Of a stretch of DNA of 53,000 nt, positions 44,085 to 53,000 are shown piece after piece. Origin of the DNA: Bolinopsis microptera (lineage: Eukaryota > Ctenophora > Tentaculata > Lobata > Bolinopsidae); NCBI RefSeq assembly GCF_026151205.1, contig NC_087079.1:3492730-3545729 (forward strand), read 5' to 3'. The translations under genes were made by a program, and so were the position numbers. Positions within the stretch are counted from its first letter, which is position 1; the number at the start of each line of letters is the position of its first letter. The notes under the pieces were generated by a model, which was not told where the DNA came from, ran no database searches, and saw nothing but the letters and a program-made list of their open reading frames with translations.

Positions 44085-44942
44085 AAAACCCAGGTGGACT
44101 GCACAGACTTTCCAGATAGAGCACTGCAGATTTTCAGAGTACAAAAAATAAATTGGTAGACTGGTAAAGTTGGGGAAATCACGCATACCAAACTACTCTC
44201 AAAATCAAGGATTTTGTGATTTCCCCGCCACTGCAGACTGCGAAACATAGTAAGAGACTGTGGTCTAGATAATAATTATATGGACATTGGACTTGGCAGA
44301 GGATGTAAGAGAGAGTCCGGGGAGAAGAAGGAGGTAATTAATAATCACTCACACTTTGGCATATGTAATTATAATATTATAATAGGGTACCGGGTACGTG
44401 ATTTTGCAGTTTTCAAGCACTGAAAGTTAACATTACAATTTACCTAGCATCGAATTCCTTGCAGAGCAAAGATTCGTGCAGAGCCGTATATAACTTATTC
44501 AAAAAATAAAAATAAGAAAATATTTATGACCAATGATGCACAGCAAAATGTTATTGTTCTTTCACGAGACAAAATAATATGCTAATCCATCATCACCAGA
44601 CTCATACTTAGGGCAAAAAAGTTTGTTTAATTTAAATAGGGATTACGTCCAACTTAAAATTCTAACTTAACATGATTGGTTCAGAAGAAAATGGTAGATT
44701 GGAGTCAGTAATTGTGTGGTAAATAGTACTTATCCCAGGTTTATAAATGGTTAGCCCCGAATCTCTCCGTGTCAATCGTGTCTGATGAGTCATGCTATTA
44801 CTGAAAGATTCTTGGTTAAAACTTGACAGCAACAAATTAGTATCACTACATAAATAGTGATCTATACTAAAAAATATAAGCTTCAAAATCGTTAACCCAA
44901 TTAACTGAAATCAAGCGCCAAAAACTATTTCGTCAATTACAG

Positions 44943-46226
44943 ATCAACATAAAGTTGACAGGTGTAGAGACCGGACACACGCCGGCATCCAAATCAGTGC
45001 AGGTTCACTCCGGCAACCAAATAAGTGCAGGTTCACTCCGGCAACCAAATCAAGGCAGGTTCACTCCGGAACTAAATCAGGGCAGGTTCACCCCGGCAAC
45101 CATATCAGTGCAGGTTCACCCCGGCAACCAAATCAAGGCAGGTTCACCCCGGCAACCAAATCAAGGCAGGTTCACTCCGGAACTAAATCTGGGCAGATTT
45201 ACTCCGGCAACCAAATCATGGAGGTTCACTCCGGCAACCAAATCAGTGCAGGTTCACTGCGGAACTGAATCAGGGCAGGTTCACCCCGGCAACCAAATCA
45301 GTGCAGGTTCACCCCGGCAACCAAATCAAGGCAGGTTCACCCCGGCAACCAAATCAAGGCAGGTTCACTCCGGAACTAAATCTGGGCAGATTTACTCCGG
45401 CAACCAAATCATGGAGGTTCACTCCGGCAACCAAATCAGTGCAGGTTCACCCCGGCAATCAAATCAGTGCAGGTTCACCCCGGCAATCAAATCAGTGCAG
45501 GTTCACCCCGGCAACCAAATCAGTGCAGGTTCACCCCGGCAACCAAATCAGTGCAGGTTCACCCCGGCAACCAAATCAAGGCAGGTCACCCCGGCAACCA
45601 AATCAAGGCAGGTTCACTCCGGAACTAAATCTGGGCAGATTTACTCCGGCAACCAAATCATGGAGGTTCACTCCGGCAACCAAATCAGTGCAGGTTCACC
45701 CCGGCAACCAAATCAGTGCAGGTTCACCCCGGCAATCAAATCAGTGCAGGTTCACCCCGGCAACCAAATCAGTGCAGGTTCACTCCGGCAACCAAATCAG
45801 GGCAGGTTCACCCCAGCAACCAAATCAGTGCAGGTTCACTCCGGCAACCAAATCAGTGCAGGTTCACCCCGGCAACTAAATCAGGGCAGGTTCACCCCGG
45901 CAACCAAATCAGTGCAGGTTCACCCCGGCAACCAAATCAGTGCAGGTTCACTCCGGCAACCAAATCAGGGCAGGTTCACCCCAGCAACCAAATCAGTGCA
46001 GGTTCACTCCGGCAACCAAATCAGTGCAGGTTCACCCCGGCAACTAAATCAGGGCAGGTTCACCCCGGCAACCAACTTAAGCGGTTGTAACACCACAGCC
46101 ATGGTCAACGAAACAGAATTAAGCGTCTACCGTCGAAATATGCCCGACAAACCGTGTCCAGCACGTAGACTGGGGTATGGTGATAGGAAATTTAGTCATC
46201 TCGTTAGGGCTTGTTTAAAAACATAG
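44943..46226 (+). CDS. repeat-protein ORF, 427 codons, through a 28-bp array
   Basis: After acceptor-like tttcgtcaattacag (to 44942) one plus frame is open to TAG 46224-46226. It starts INIKLTGVETGHTPASKS, passes through the 28-bp array as a 28-residue higher repeat (ISAGSPRQPNQCRFTPATKS then VQVHPGNQ), and leaves the array into a 50-residue unique tail (CNTTAMVNETELSVYRRN, then MPDKPCPARRLGYGDRKF). The product is Gln/Pro/Arg/Ser-rich, basic and low-complexity. Units with TAA or TGA always fall so that this frame avoids the stop. No homologue recognised; it may be a chance ORF in a satellite. Confidence 0.35.
   Translation: MNIKLTGVETGHTPASKSVQVHSGNQISAGSLRQPNQGRFTPELNQGRFTPATISVQVHPGNQIKAGSPRQPNQGRFTPELNLGRFTPATKSWRFTPATKSVQVHCGTESGQVHPGNQISAGSPRQPNQGRFTPATKSRQVHSGTKSGQIYSGNQIMEVHSGNQISAGSPRQSNQCRFTPAIKSVQVHPGNQISAGSPRQPNQCRFTPATKSRQVTPATKSRQVHSGTKSGQIYSGNQIMEVHSGNQISAGSPRQPNQCRFTPAIKSVQVHPGNQISAGSLRQPNQGRFTPATKSVQVHSGNQISAGSPRQLNQGRFTPATKSVQVHPGNQISAGSLRQPNQGRFTPATKSVQVHSGNQISAGSPRQLNQGRFTPATNLSGCNTTAMVNETELSVYRRNMPDKPCPARRLGYGDRKFSHLVRACLKT
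44995..46080. repeat. 28-bp minisatellite, about 39 units with higher-order structure
   Basis: Unit GCAGGTTCACCCCGGCAACC then AAATCAGT. Variants: CTCCGG for CCCCGG, AAGG or AGGG for AGTG, shortened GGAACTAAATC units, and ATGGAGG. A block with GGAACTAAATCTGGGCAGAT, CATGGAGG and flanks recurs at about 45180, 45370 and 45620, a period of about 190-250 bp. Not a CRISPR array: units are adjacent, without unique spacers. Confidence 0.97.
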
Positions 46227-46327
46227 TGTAATTCTGTACGATATACGGCTTTAATATTTATTATTAGGTTAAGAAGTTGAATCGCTATTTAGGACTCTGC
46301 TACAGGGTAATTGTGCAATTAAAATCA

Positions 46328-46969
46328 TCAATAACAATACGAATGTTTTAAATATTGAAAATTTCCAGTCACTTTTCTAACTAAATTGAAATTCACAGAG
46401 TTCACGATCATAAGGAATATTACAGGTCCGAATGAAAACGTCAAACTCAGTAAATAAAGTAAAGATTTCGTTGAATAGTTTTTATACGCCGAGCCAGCTT
46501 TTGTACATGTTTCTTGGAAAATGAAACTCGATAACAGATAAGTGTTGTCCCCAACTCCTTTATAATATTGCGACATCATTTGACCTCGGAATCACGAGAG
46601 TCAAGCTCCAATGATATGGATGGGTGAATTTATAAAAGACGTATAAATGATACTGAAGCGCAGGTTCTAAAATTAATGATGATCGTATTCTAGCGTGAGT
46701 GACCACTACCTTTACATGGTGGTGCTCTATGAATATTCCTATAAATATAAGGAATTGATGGACTTGAACTACAACTATTTATCTAGAGGGACCGTCGCTT
46801 TAAAGATATCATTCAGAGAGATTGGTAATAGGAATCAGCGATATGCTGAAATAGACTAGGTCTATCAACCTGACATGTTTTACATGATTTCTCTCATTGC
46901 AGCATATCATTGGTTTGATAAAGTACAGTGTATGGAATTTCAAGACTCTCCGCCAGATCGTTCTCAATA
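46328..46969 (-). pseudogene. possible rhodopsin-like GPCR relic, frame-broken
   Basis: Three overlapping or adjacent minus frames look like pieces of a seven-helix receptor. First (46969-46809): ...NERNHVKHVRLIDLVYFSIS, like the loop 1 and helix 2 pattern L..DL.YFSxS..P, ended by TGA. Second (46778-46560): QFLIFIGIFIEHHHVKVVVT, then LEPALQY, like helix 3 to the (D)RYxAIxxPLxY region, then THPYHWSLTLVIP like helix 4. Third (46579-46328, ATG): TYLLSSFIFQETC like extracellular loop 2, then SLLYLLSLTFSFGPVIFLMI like helix 5, with Pro. Frameshifts and stops separate them and helices 6-7 are not seen. The DRY Asp is missing. The assignment is by pattern only. Confidence 0.3.
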
Positions 46970-47779
46970 CTTAAACCTTAGAGGAAAATCCTTCCCATTT
47001 CAGCATAGCGTTGATTCCTAACGCAAAACCTGGCCAAATTGAGCAGCTTAATTCAAATAACTGGTCAAGAATTTAGGCTTCCGTTGGTACGACTGGCATA
47101 TTTACTTAAGTATTAAGTAGATGTAATGGATTAAAAATGTACATTTCAAGCTCTCTACAGCTCGTCAAGTAGAAATGTTTTCCGGTATATTTTTGGGAAA
47201 GTAGCGGTAGGCAACTTTGGCGGCCCACATCATACGATAAGATTTAAACAAGCATTAGAAACCTCTTCAATTATCTACATCTTAATTGCTAAAGTAACAA
47301 TACGTGATTATAAGTTGTATAAAGAATTCACAGGAATCCTGGAGACCCTTCACTCTATCTGAATAAAATTATTGAATAATATGTTATAATAATAATAATT
47401 CAGTATAAATTATGCGACAGCTGAAAGCAAAACATGTGATAAGCGCGCACATAACAGTAATTTGGAGTTTCAATTGAGAATTATACTCCATATTCCGGCA
47501 CCTGACTAATTGAGCTCCAAATATTCAGGACAAATTAGACAAAGAGCAAACCGAAAGTGGGCGTGAGGGGGAAGCAAAGGAAGGAGTATAACTGCGCCAC
47601 CAAGCCCTATCACTAGAGGAACAGGCAATTTCATTACCTTTAATATGCGCAGGGGAAGGTGATGAAGTTATATAACTCGACCACTGCCGTTTGGTTTATC
47701 TATCAATTGATCTAATGAGTTGGAGGTGCCCAATTAGTCGTTGAAACACGTTGTGTCATGCCAGATATATGCTGTGATA

Positions 47780-47968
47780 TTATATTACGCAGTCGCGGAG
47801 GTGTTTTTGGGGGGGATATTTGGAACGTGGGGAGGACTGATCAAGTAAGGGGTTTATTATAGTGGTAAGGTTTAACCGGGAGTTCATGATGTAATGAGGT
47901 AACAACTGTAATTTGTTCAGGCTGTAAAATTCATTTGTTGGGGCTGTATAAGTTGCACTCTCATGCAA
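47780..47968 (-). CDS. ORF of 62 codons, doubtful
   Basis: Starts MHESATYTAPTNEFYS, Leu/Pro-rich, ends KHLRDCVI. It has an internal acceptor-like tgaattttacag. Not recognised. Confidence 0.2.
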   Translation of the reverse strand: MHESATYTAPTNEFYSLNKLQLLPHYIMNSRLNLTTIINPLLDQSSPRSKYPPQKHLRDCVI

Positions 47969-48016
47969 ATGGGGTTTGGAACATATGGTATATTAACAGA
48001 TCAGTAGTATACCGGT

Positions 48017-48208
48017 CTATTGGCAGTGTACTACATGAACTGTCATTACATTGGAATCTGTTGTTACCGCAATCAGTTCTCCATGAGTTCTTGCTCTTGA
48101 AGTTTGTCTTAAGCCGGTCAGACTAATGCTGTAAGAATAAGAATACTTCACGCGGTCAAACGGCCAATAAGCACGGACAATTCTAAAGAATAAATTGCCC
48201 TCCAAAAT
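48017..48208 (-). CDS. 3'-terminal exon of an unidentified gene
   Basis: Acceptor ttatataaatattctcttacag ends at 48209. A phase-0 frame reads ILEGNLFFRIVRAYWPFDRV, KYSYSYSISLTGLRQTSRAR, then THGELIAVTTDSNVMTVHV and stops TAG after 63 residues. The frame is also open upstream to 48304 (95 codons). A second strong acceptor (ttcttattcttacag) lies inside, in the same frame. A plus-strand ORF ends at 48126 over it and is not credible. No family recognised. Confidence 0.45.
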   Translation of the reverse strand: MLEGNLFFRIVRAYWPFDRVKYSYSYSISLTGLRQTSRARTHGELIAVTTDSNVMTVHVVHCQ

Positions 48209-48304
48209 CTGTAAGAGAATATTTATATAACGTAAACAAGCAGCTGAGACTATATCAAAGGTAGAAAGTATCACCGAACGTTGTGTGACCACGTGACGGC
48301 CCAA

Positions 48305-49632
48305 ATATGGTCTAATACGGGGTCTCCCCGCTGAATGTTATAACACAACGCAATAATATTTCATTGCCTGTTGCACTTCACAATTCATTTAAGCTGCATG
48401 TGAAATACTGATGTAATGCGTATTACTATACTACCACTTTCACACTACATTTCCATGACTACTTCAATTCACAAGTGCACGAAAACAAAAATTCTGAGCA
48501 GATTAGTAAAGAGAAAAAAGGTCAAAGGCAGTGAAGAGCGTCAATTGAGAGTGTTAATCAAAGTAGTTTTGTTGGCGGAATTGTAGCCTTAAAATTAGCA
48601 GGAGATAGTTAAGGGAAGCCGGTAGCCAACTTCACGTGCAACTGTAAATTAGTGTACCTGAATTTCTAGGGTAAAAACTAATAGGCTACCGTTGAGTAGA
48701 CAGAATTAAATTAACACTTGGTTATGCACTAAACCCAGCGTTCCATCAAGTATCAGCAGCTAAAAATACTTAAAAATCAGTTCGGAGTAATTACTAACTC
48801 TGGTAGACTGGATGATTAATAGGAATCCTGACCGCCCAATCTTCTGTCGTATTTTTAGACTGAACGAGCATTACATAATCCATAAGCTTGGTAGATCTAG
48901 TTAGCGATCCTACTATTAGGCTCACCACCAACAATAACGTGCTTCCATTAAATGGATTTTGAGACTAAATACAACGGCGGAAACGAGCACTGCAGCCACT
49001 ACACCAGAAATTGCACACAATTCGCACGGGATGACGACAGATTGTAGTGACACAGATTTCAGAGTTCAGTGTGCTGAGAGTGGAGAGTCATTAGAGGTCT
49101 TTACCCCCTGAAAGCTGCCACCTGCTCCTCACATGAACTAAGTCTGAACCGGTAAAGCACTCAGTGACTAAACTTCAGACATTTATCGTTTATGAACGAG
49201 CCGCGCGGAGGGAAAATGCGCGAAAAAAACGATACTCACGACGTAATAAAACAGCCAGCGCGCTACGTGAAACACATCTTCATGGGATACAAATTTTCAC
49301 TTGCTGTTCCATCGAAAGTTAAACTTGTTTAAGGGGCCGATGAACTATCAAAAACCTCTTAAAAGCGAATATAATATTCCAAGATTACATATTTACCGTA
49401 TAACACCATATTTTACCGATAAACTTAAAGAGCACCATCAAAGAGGATAAACGATTGCAGAGCGTTTATTGACCAAATAAATGAGTAGTTGCGGGTGGCC
49501 TATATACTTGAAACTCTTTACATTATTGGAATGCAGTCAGAGAGCGAGAATGGGTTATTTAATCGGCAGCTATTAAGGCTGAGATCACGGATCATGCACA
49601 AACACGCTATAAAACTGTTTTTAATATTATAC
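48305..49632. other. gene-poor stretch
   Basis: No framed exon, repeat array or hairpin seen. Base composition is as in other intergenic parts. Confidence 0.4.
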
Positions 49633-50226
49633 CTTAGTTCGTTTAATTATGGCGGGTTAAATTAGGCGGTTTTTCGGAAATTCCGCCATATTTTAACCCG
49701 CCATTATTTTTACCCCCCATAATAAAACCCGCCGAGTCAACTTTTGGATTTCTGGGTATATGTCATAATAATTTTATCGTTCCTATTTTACATTGAAACA
49801 AGCGTCATGAACTCACTTTCTAGGTAGTCCGACCATAGCGAGGTGGTTTTATTCAAATACTTTGGTTGTAATGGACGAATGCAAGTACTGTCAAACTGAT
49901 TAATACCGTACTATGATATAACTTATTACCTATTCAAACTTACTACCTATTCATATCGAAAGAGATATTATACTACAATACTTTTAATTTTAAATGTTAT
50001 TTATTTTGAAACTGAAAACAAAAACGCAGTCTGGAAGGAAAATTGGGTAGAATTTTGCAATATGACTGGTAAATTCGGTGGATTTTCAAATTTTTTTCTG
50101 AAAATAATATTGCAGGTAAATAAGTGGCGGGTTAAATTTGGCAGATTTTCGGAAAATCCACCATATTTTTACCCGCCATTACTTTAACCAGCCATAATAT
50201 TACCCGCCATAAATAAACGAACTAAG
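49633..50226. mobile_element. 594-bp inverted-repeat element made of two hairpins (MITE-like)
   Basis: CTTAGTTCGTTTAATTATGG at the left is matched by the complement of CCATAAATAAACGAACTAAG at the right. Next to each end lies a stem-loop: GGCGGGTTAAA...TTTTAACCCGCC at about 49650-49707 and TGGCGGGTTAAAT...TTTTTACCCGCCA at about 50124-50178, in direct orientation with TTTTCGGAAA in both loops. The centre is A+T-rich without an ORF. No target duplication could be fixed. Non-autonomous. Confidence 0.65.
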
Positions 50227-51995
50227 CTAACAACATTCAGCAATAAATTATTACAGAAACGAAGCTGAGATTTGTGGACGGTAAAACTGTTTTATTTAAG
50301 AAATTAGGAAAAGCTATCGGTCAAATGATTATAGTTCAAGAGAGTTGGGTAGTACTATGTAGTACTGATACTTCATACTATCTAACTTTAAATTGACTCT
50401 TACATCTAATTTATTAAGGAAATCATATCATGGAGTTAAAAACGATTACCTTGGCTCTTGGAAAACCTAACACCATTGCATTGAGGAAATATACCATAAC
50501 TTACCATATTGTAATTAAATTTCTCGTTTTCTACCTTCCGCTGAGGTTCAAGAATCGGAGAGTTTGAGGTATTATGAATTTGTCATCGGCCGTTGTGAAA
50601 ATTTGATTAAAGAAGTAAGCTTTCTTGAGTAAAAGCTGATTAAGTTTGAAAATAAAAGCGCATATCATCTACGCGATTCAAAAAAGTTGTGAATTAAACT
50701 AGTCCACTTCTAAATAGACGCAGCAATAAGTCAAACGAAAAGAAATTGCAGCCAGGCTTTTAGCCTCTACAAAAATATTACTATTATACGAGAATGTTAT
50801 GGTAATATCATACAGCAAACCACAAAATATTTCAATCTACATGGTCTCAGAGACAAGTATTGTGAATTCTATAATGCTGGACTCTGAGATCCTCTAAAAA
50901 TGCAAGAATCTTCTCAGCTATTTTGAATATCTTAAAGACACAATGTAACGGACCTCTTCTCAGATATTTAAATATGTAAATAGCAAGGCACACACACTAC
51001 AACGACGACCTCCTCTACTTAGCTATTTTTGCATATTTTAATACCAAAACACCCTCTTCTCAGCTATTATAAAAAATACCAACACACCACAACGCGCAAC
51101 AACAACTCACAGCAACAAGTAATAAATACCAAACAACACTTTTACACTATTAACAGCTACCACCTCCATATCAGTGGAATATAATATGCAGTGGAAGTAA
51201 GGGGAACACATACAAACATCCTGATATATGGACTAATGTAGATTCTGCGGAATACCTCAATAAGAGCTGTAGTGGCGGTGTGTTACTACTTACTCGTCTT
51301 CTCCCTGCTTGTACCGCTATTACAATAGTATATTAGTAATGCTGCAGTTTGTAGTACACATTATATCTAATATACCGTATATGGTTGTGTTCCGAAGAAA
51401 TTTGATCAAGTTTCGTTGAATGCTTGCTTGAAACAATGAAACATGCTATTACGCGAACCAGTGTGCGATAGCGTGAAGTACAGATGATTAAAATTAGTGC
51501 GATTACAATCAGTTTAATTATACAAACCCGACTAATTAATAAAATAAATCTATAAAACGCCATTCATCCAGGAGGAGGCAGATAAAGTTACAATAACAGT
51601 GAAGATCGTGACGATAACGGGAGAATTAACGGTACAAAAACATTTACTTATTTACCAAGCCCGAGTAAAGAGCACTGATGAAAGTGTAAACGGTAGGCGA
51701 GGGAGGAAATAATGAGTAAAATAGGTCATAAGATTTCACCATTAGACCAATGAATTTGTGGGATGGCATTTATGTGACAGAGATTATGCCTTCGCACTGA
51801 CACAACATTTAAAATAGGTTTGAACAATATTTCACAATTTCAGTTGTTAAATCACGCCTTAAAATATTGAGCGGTAGAGAATGAGAGAGAGGATGTGGCG
51901 ACGTAACTGCAAGAAAATTAACGGCACTCAGCAAACCAGGAAGTATAATGTGGGAAGTGGGGCGTGAAACGACGAGAATAGCAACTGGGAAGTGC
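50227..51995. other. gene-poor stretch
   Basis: A+T-rich with small ORFs only (51333-51563 and 51809-51997, minus). None has splice signals of quality. The repeat at 50905-51085 is the only structure. Confidence 0.4.
50905..51085. repeat. degenerate tandem repeat around TCTTCTCAGCTATT
   Basis: CTTCTCAGCTATTTTGAATA, CTTCTCAGATATTTAAATA, CTACTTAGCTATTTTTGCAT and CTTCTCAGCTATTATAAAAA recur at irregular 50-60 bp spacing. No gene seen. Confidence 0.6.
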
Positions 51996-52097
51996 AAGTG
52001 ATGTAGAGTTGCTACAGTGTAGGTAACGGGAAGTGAGGTATAGCAGAGTTGCTACAATGTGATGCAGAGTTGCTACATGTTGCTACAATGTAATGCA
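51996..52097. repeat. short tandem repeat GCAGAGTTGCTACAATGTGAT
   Basis: GATGTAGAGTTGCTACAGTG, GCAGAGTTGCTACAATGTGA and GTTGCTACAATGTAATGCAG recur three to four times. Confidence 0.75.
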
Positions 52098-52207
52098 GCT
52101 GCGGGATACTTTGACACAAAGTGACAGGAGCTGTTGTGACCTGTGTTAGTCCACAATATTCACTGGACATCACCATTGTTAGAAAAATAATTTTTCTTAA
52201 TGGGGCC

Positions 52208-52343
52208 GGGCGACCTGTTTCCATAAAAGTCAATAATTTTTGATGGAGAGAGCATTGAACACATTCGGTACTTCTTTTATCAAAAAGTACTGAATGTGTT
52301 CGATACTCTCTATCAAAACTAAGAAAGGAATAGTGGCTCGCCC
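52208..52343. other. long imperfect hairpin: microRNA-precursor-like or tiny MITE
   Basis: Core 52237-52318: TTTTGATGGAGAGAG, GAACACATTC and GGTACTT on the left pair with AAGTACT, GAATGTGTTCG and CTCTCTATCAAAA on the right, around a loop of about 12 nt, with few mismatches. Outside the core, GGGCGACC and GTTTCC on the left face AGGAA and GGCTCGCCC on the right, so the fold extends to about 136 nt. Which strand would be transcribed is unknown. Confidence 0.6.
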
Positions 52344-52873
52344 TTATAATAGAGACCGACTCTCTTGCCTATTGTAATGCCGTAGTTAATTATAATTATG
52401 GTAGGTAATTGCACAGTTAGCTGATTAAGTAGTTAGGTATCGGCTTTAAATAAAAACATGAGTTGTAGATAGCAGTCACGTGACCTTTTAAAGAGACATC
52501 GAAGCTAAGGATCACGTTGAAATGAAGGGATATTAACACAGAGAAACAACGGTTGAAACTTTATAAACTGTTTGAGTACAGTGTTTTAGCTATATTTAAG
52601 TAGATTACAATCGTAAGCTAGGAATAACTTTGGAGCCATATCACGAATTATTGTAATATTTATAAAATTTATTACGATCTCTAGAAATGTTCCCATCACG
52701 CTATAATATATGGCTGGAGTGAGTGGGACAGTTATATAAATCAAAAGCGAAAGTAAGAACAATTTTAGTTTAAGGGGGGATTCAGCCTGGAATTTTTGTG
52801 AAACTTGATTCTGACACAGCAGTTGACCAGTTCAAACTAAGACCGGTGACCAAACTTTTGAGGGGGGTTCCCG

Positions 52874-52900
52874 GACCCCAACCGCCCATCGGTTGGGGTC
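52874..52900. other. perfect 11-bp hairpin
   Basis: GACCCCAACCG, loop CCCAT, CGGTTGGGGTC. It follows GGGGGGTTCCCGG. A GC-rich stem at this site in A+T-rich DNA suggests the end of a dispersed element that continues beyond the window. Confidence 0.8.
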
Positions 52901-53000
52901 AAATTGTTTTGAAAGGCCTAAATAAAAATCCGGGGTAAAGGATAAGGTCCTGTGACGATTTCAAACCCATTCTGAAAATTGCATGGGATAATTTTGAAAA

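Noticed and set aside
44995-46080. CRISPR-like regular repeats
   Set aside because: Units are adjacent with no unique spacers, in a eukaryotic setting with many other minisatellites.

Overview
This window looks like nuclear DNA of a eukaryote, probably an invertebrate animal. It is about 60% A+T, full of microsatellites and minisatellites, and its coding pieces are short ORFs bounded by GT...AG splice signals, with no bacterial-style operons. I cannot name the organism. No product could be assigned to a known family with confidence. Reading by eye shows splice sites and open frames but cannot prove expression, and several stretches are open and protein-like on both strands, so confidences are kept moderate.

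Left part (1-15.7 kb): a plus-strand 3' exon (38-187); a complete five-exon minus-strand gene (2767 to 673, 252 codons, all phases compatible, one intron only 41 nt); a 30-bp A+T-rich array (4.9-5.2 kb); small minus ORFs; a 797-bp non-autonomous transposon with a TA duplication (8.57-9.36 kb); a two-exon plus-strand gene end (10963-11434); a second plus-strand gene end (12837-13249, with a 56-nt intron) that meets a minus-strand 3' exon (13491-13345) tail to tail; and possible membrane-protein ORFs on the minus strand (14.1-15.7 kb).

Middle (15.7-37.6 kb): mostly gene-poor. It holds an uninterrupted (CA)167 tract, a 181-bp tandem repeat, G-runs, isolated candidate terminal exons, a dense cluster of CACGTG sites at 25.4-25.5 kb, a minus-strand gene end with hydrophobic C-terminus (30382-29436) whose splice donor lies in a hairpin, and a minus-strand exon pair near 34 kb.

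Right part (37.6-53 kb): a 420-bp GA/GATA tract, a 12-bp array, candidate exons on both strands at 38.4-40.5 kb, then three unrelated minisatellites within 5 kb (units 51, 31 and 28 bp), each carrying long open frames; the 28-bp array runs in frame into a non-repeat tail. Next come a frame-broken receptor-like relic (46.3-47.0 kb), a terminal exon at 48.0-48.2 kb, a second inverted-repeat element built of two hairpins (49.6-50.2 kb), and near the right edge a long imperfect hairpin that resembles a microRNA precursor or a tiny transposon.

The genes show no shared pathway. Recurrent themes are tail-to-tail gene ends, short introns, arrays that stay open in frame, and an excess of CACGTG palindromes.
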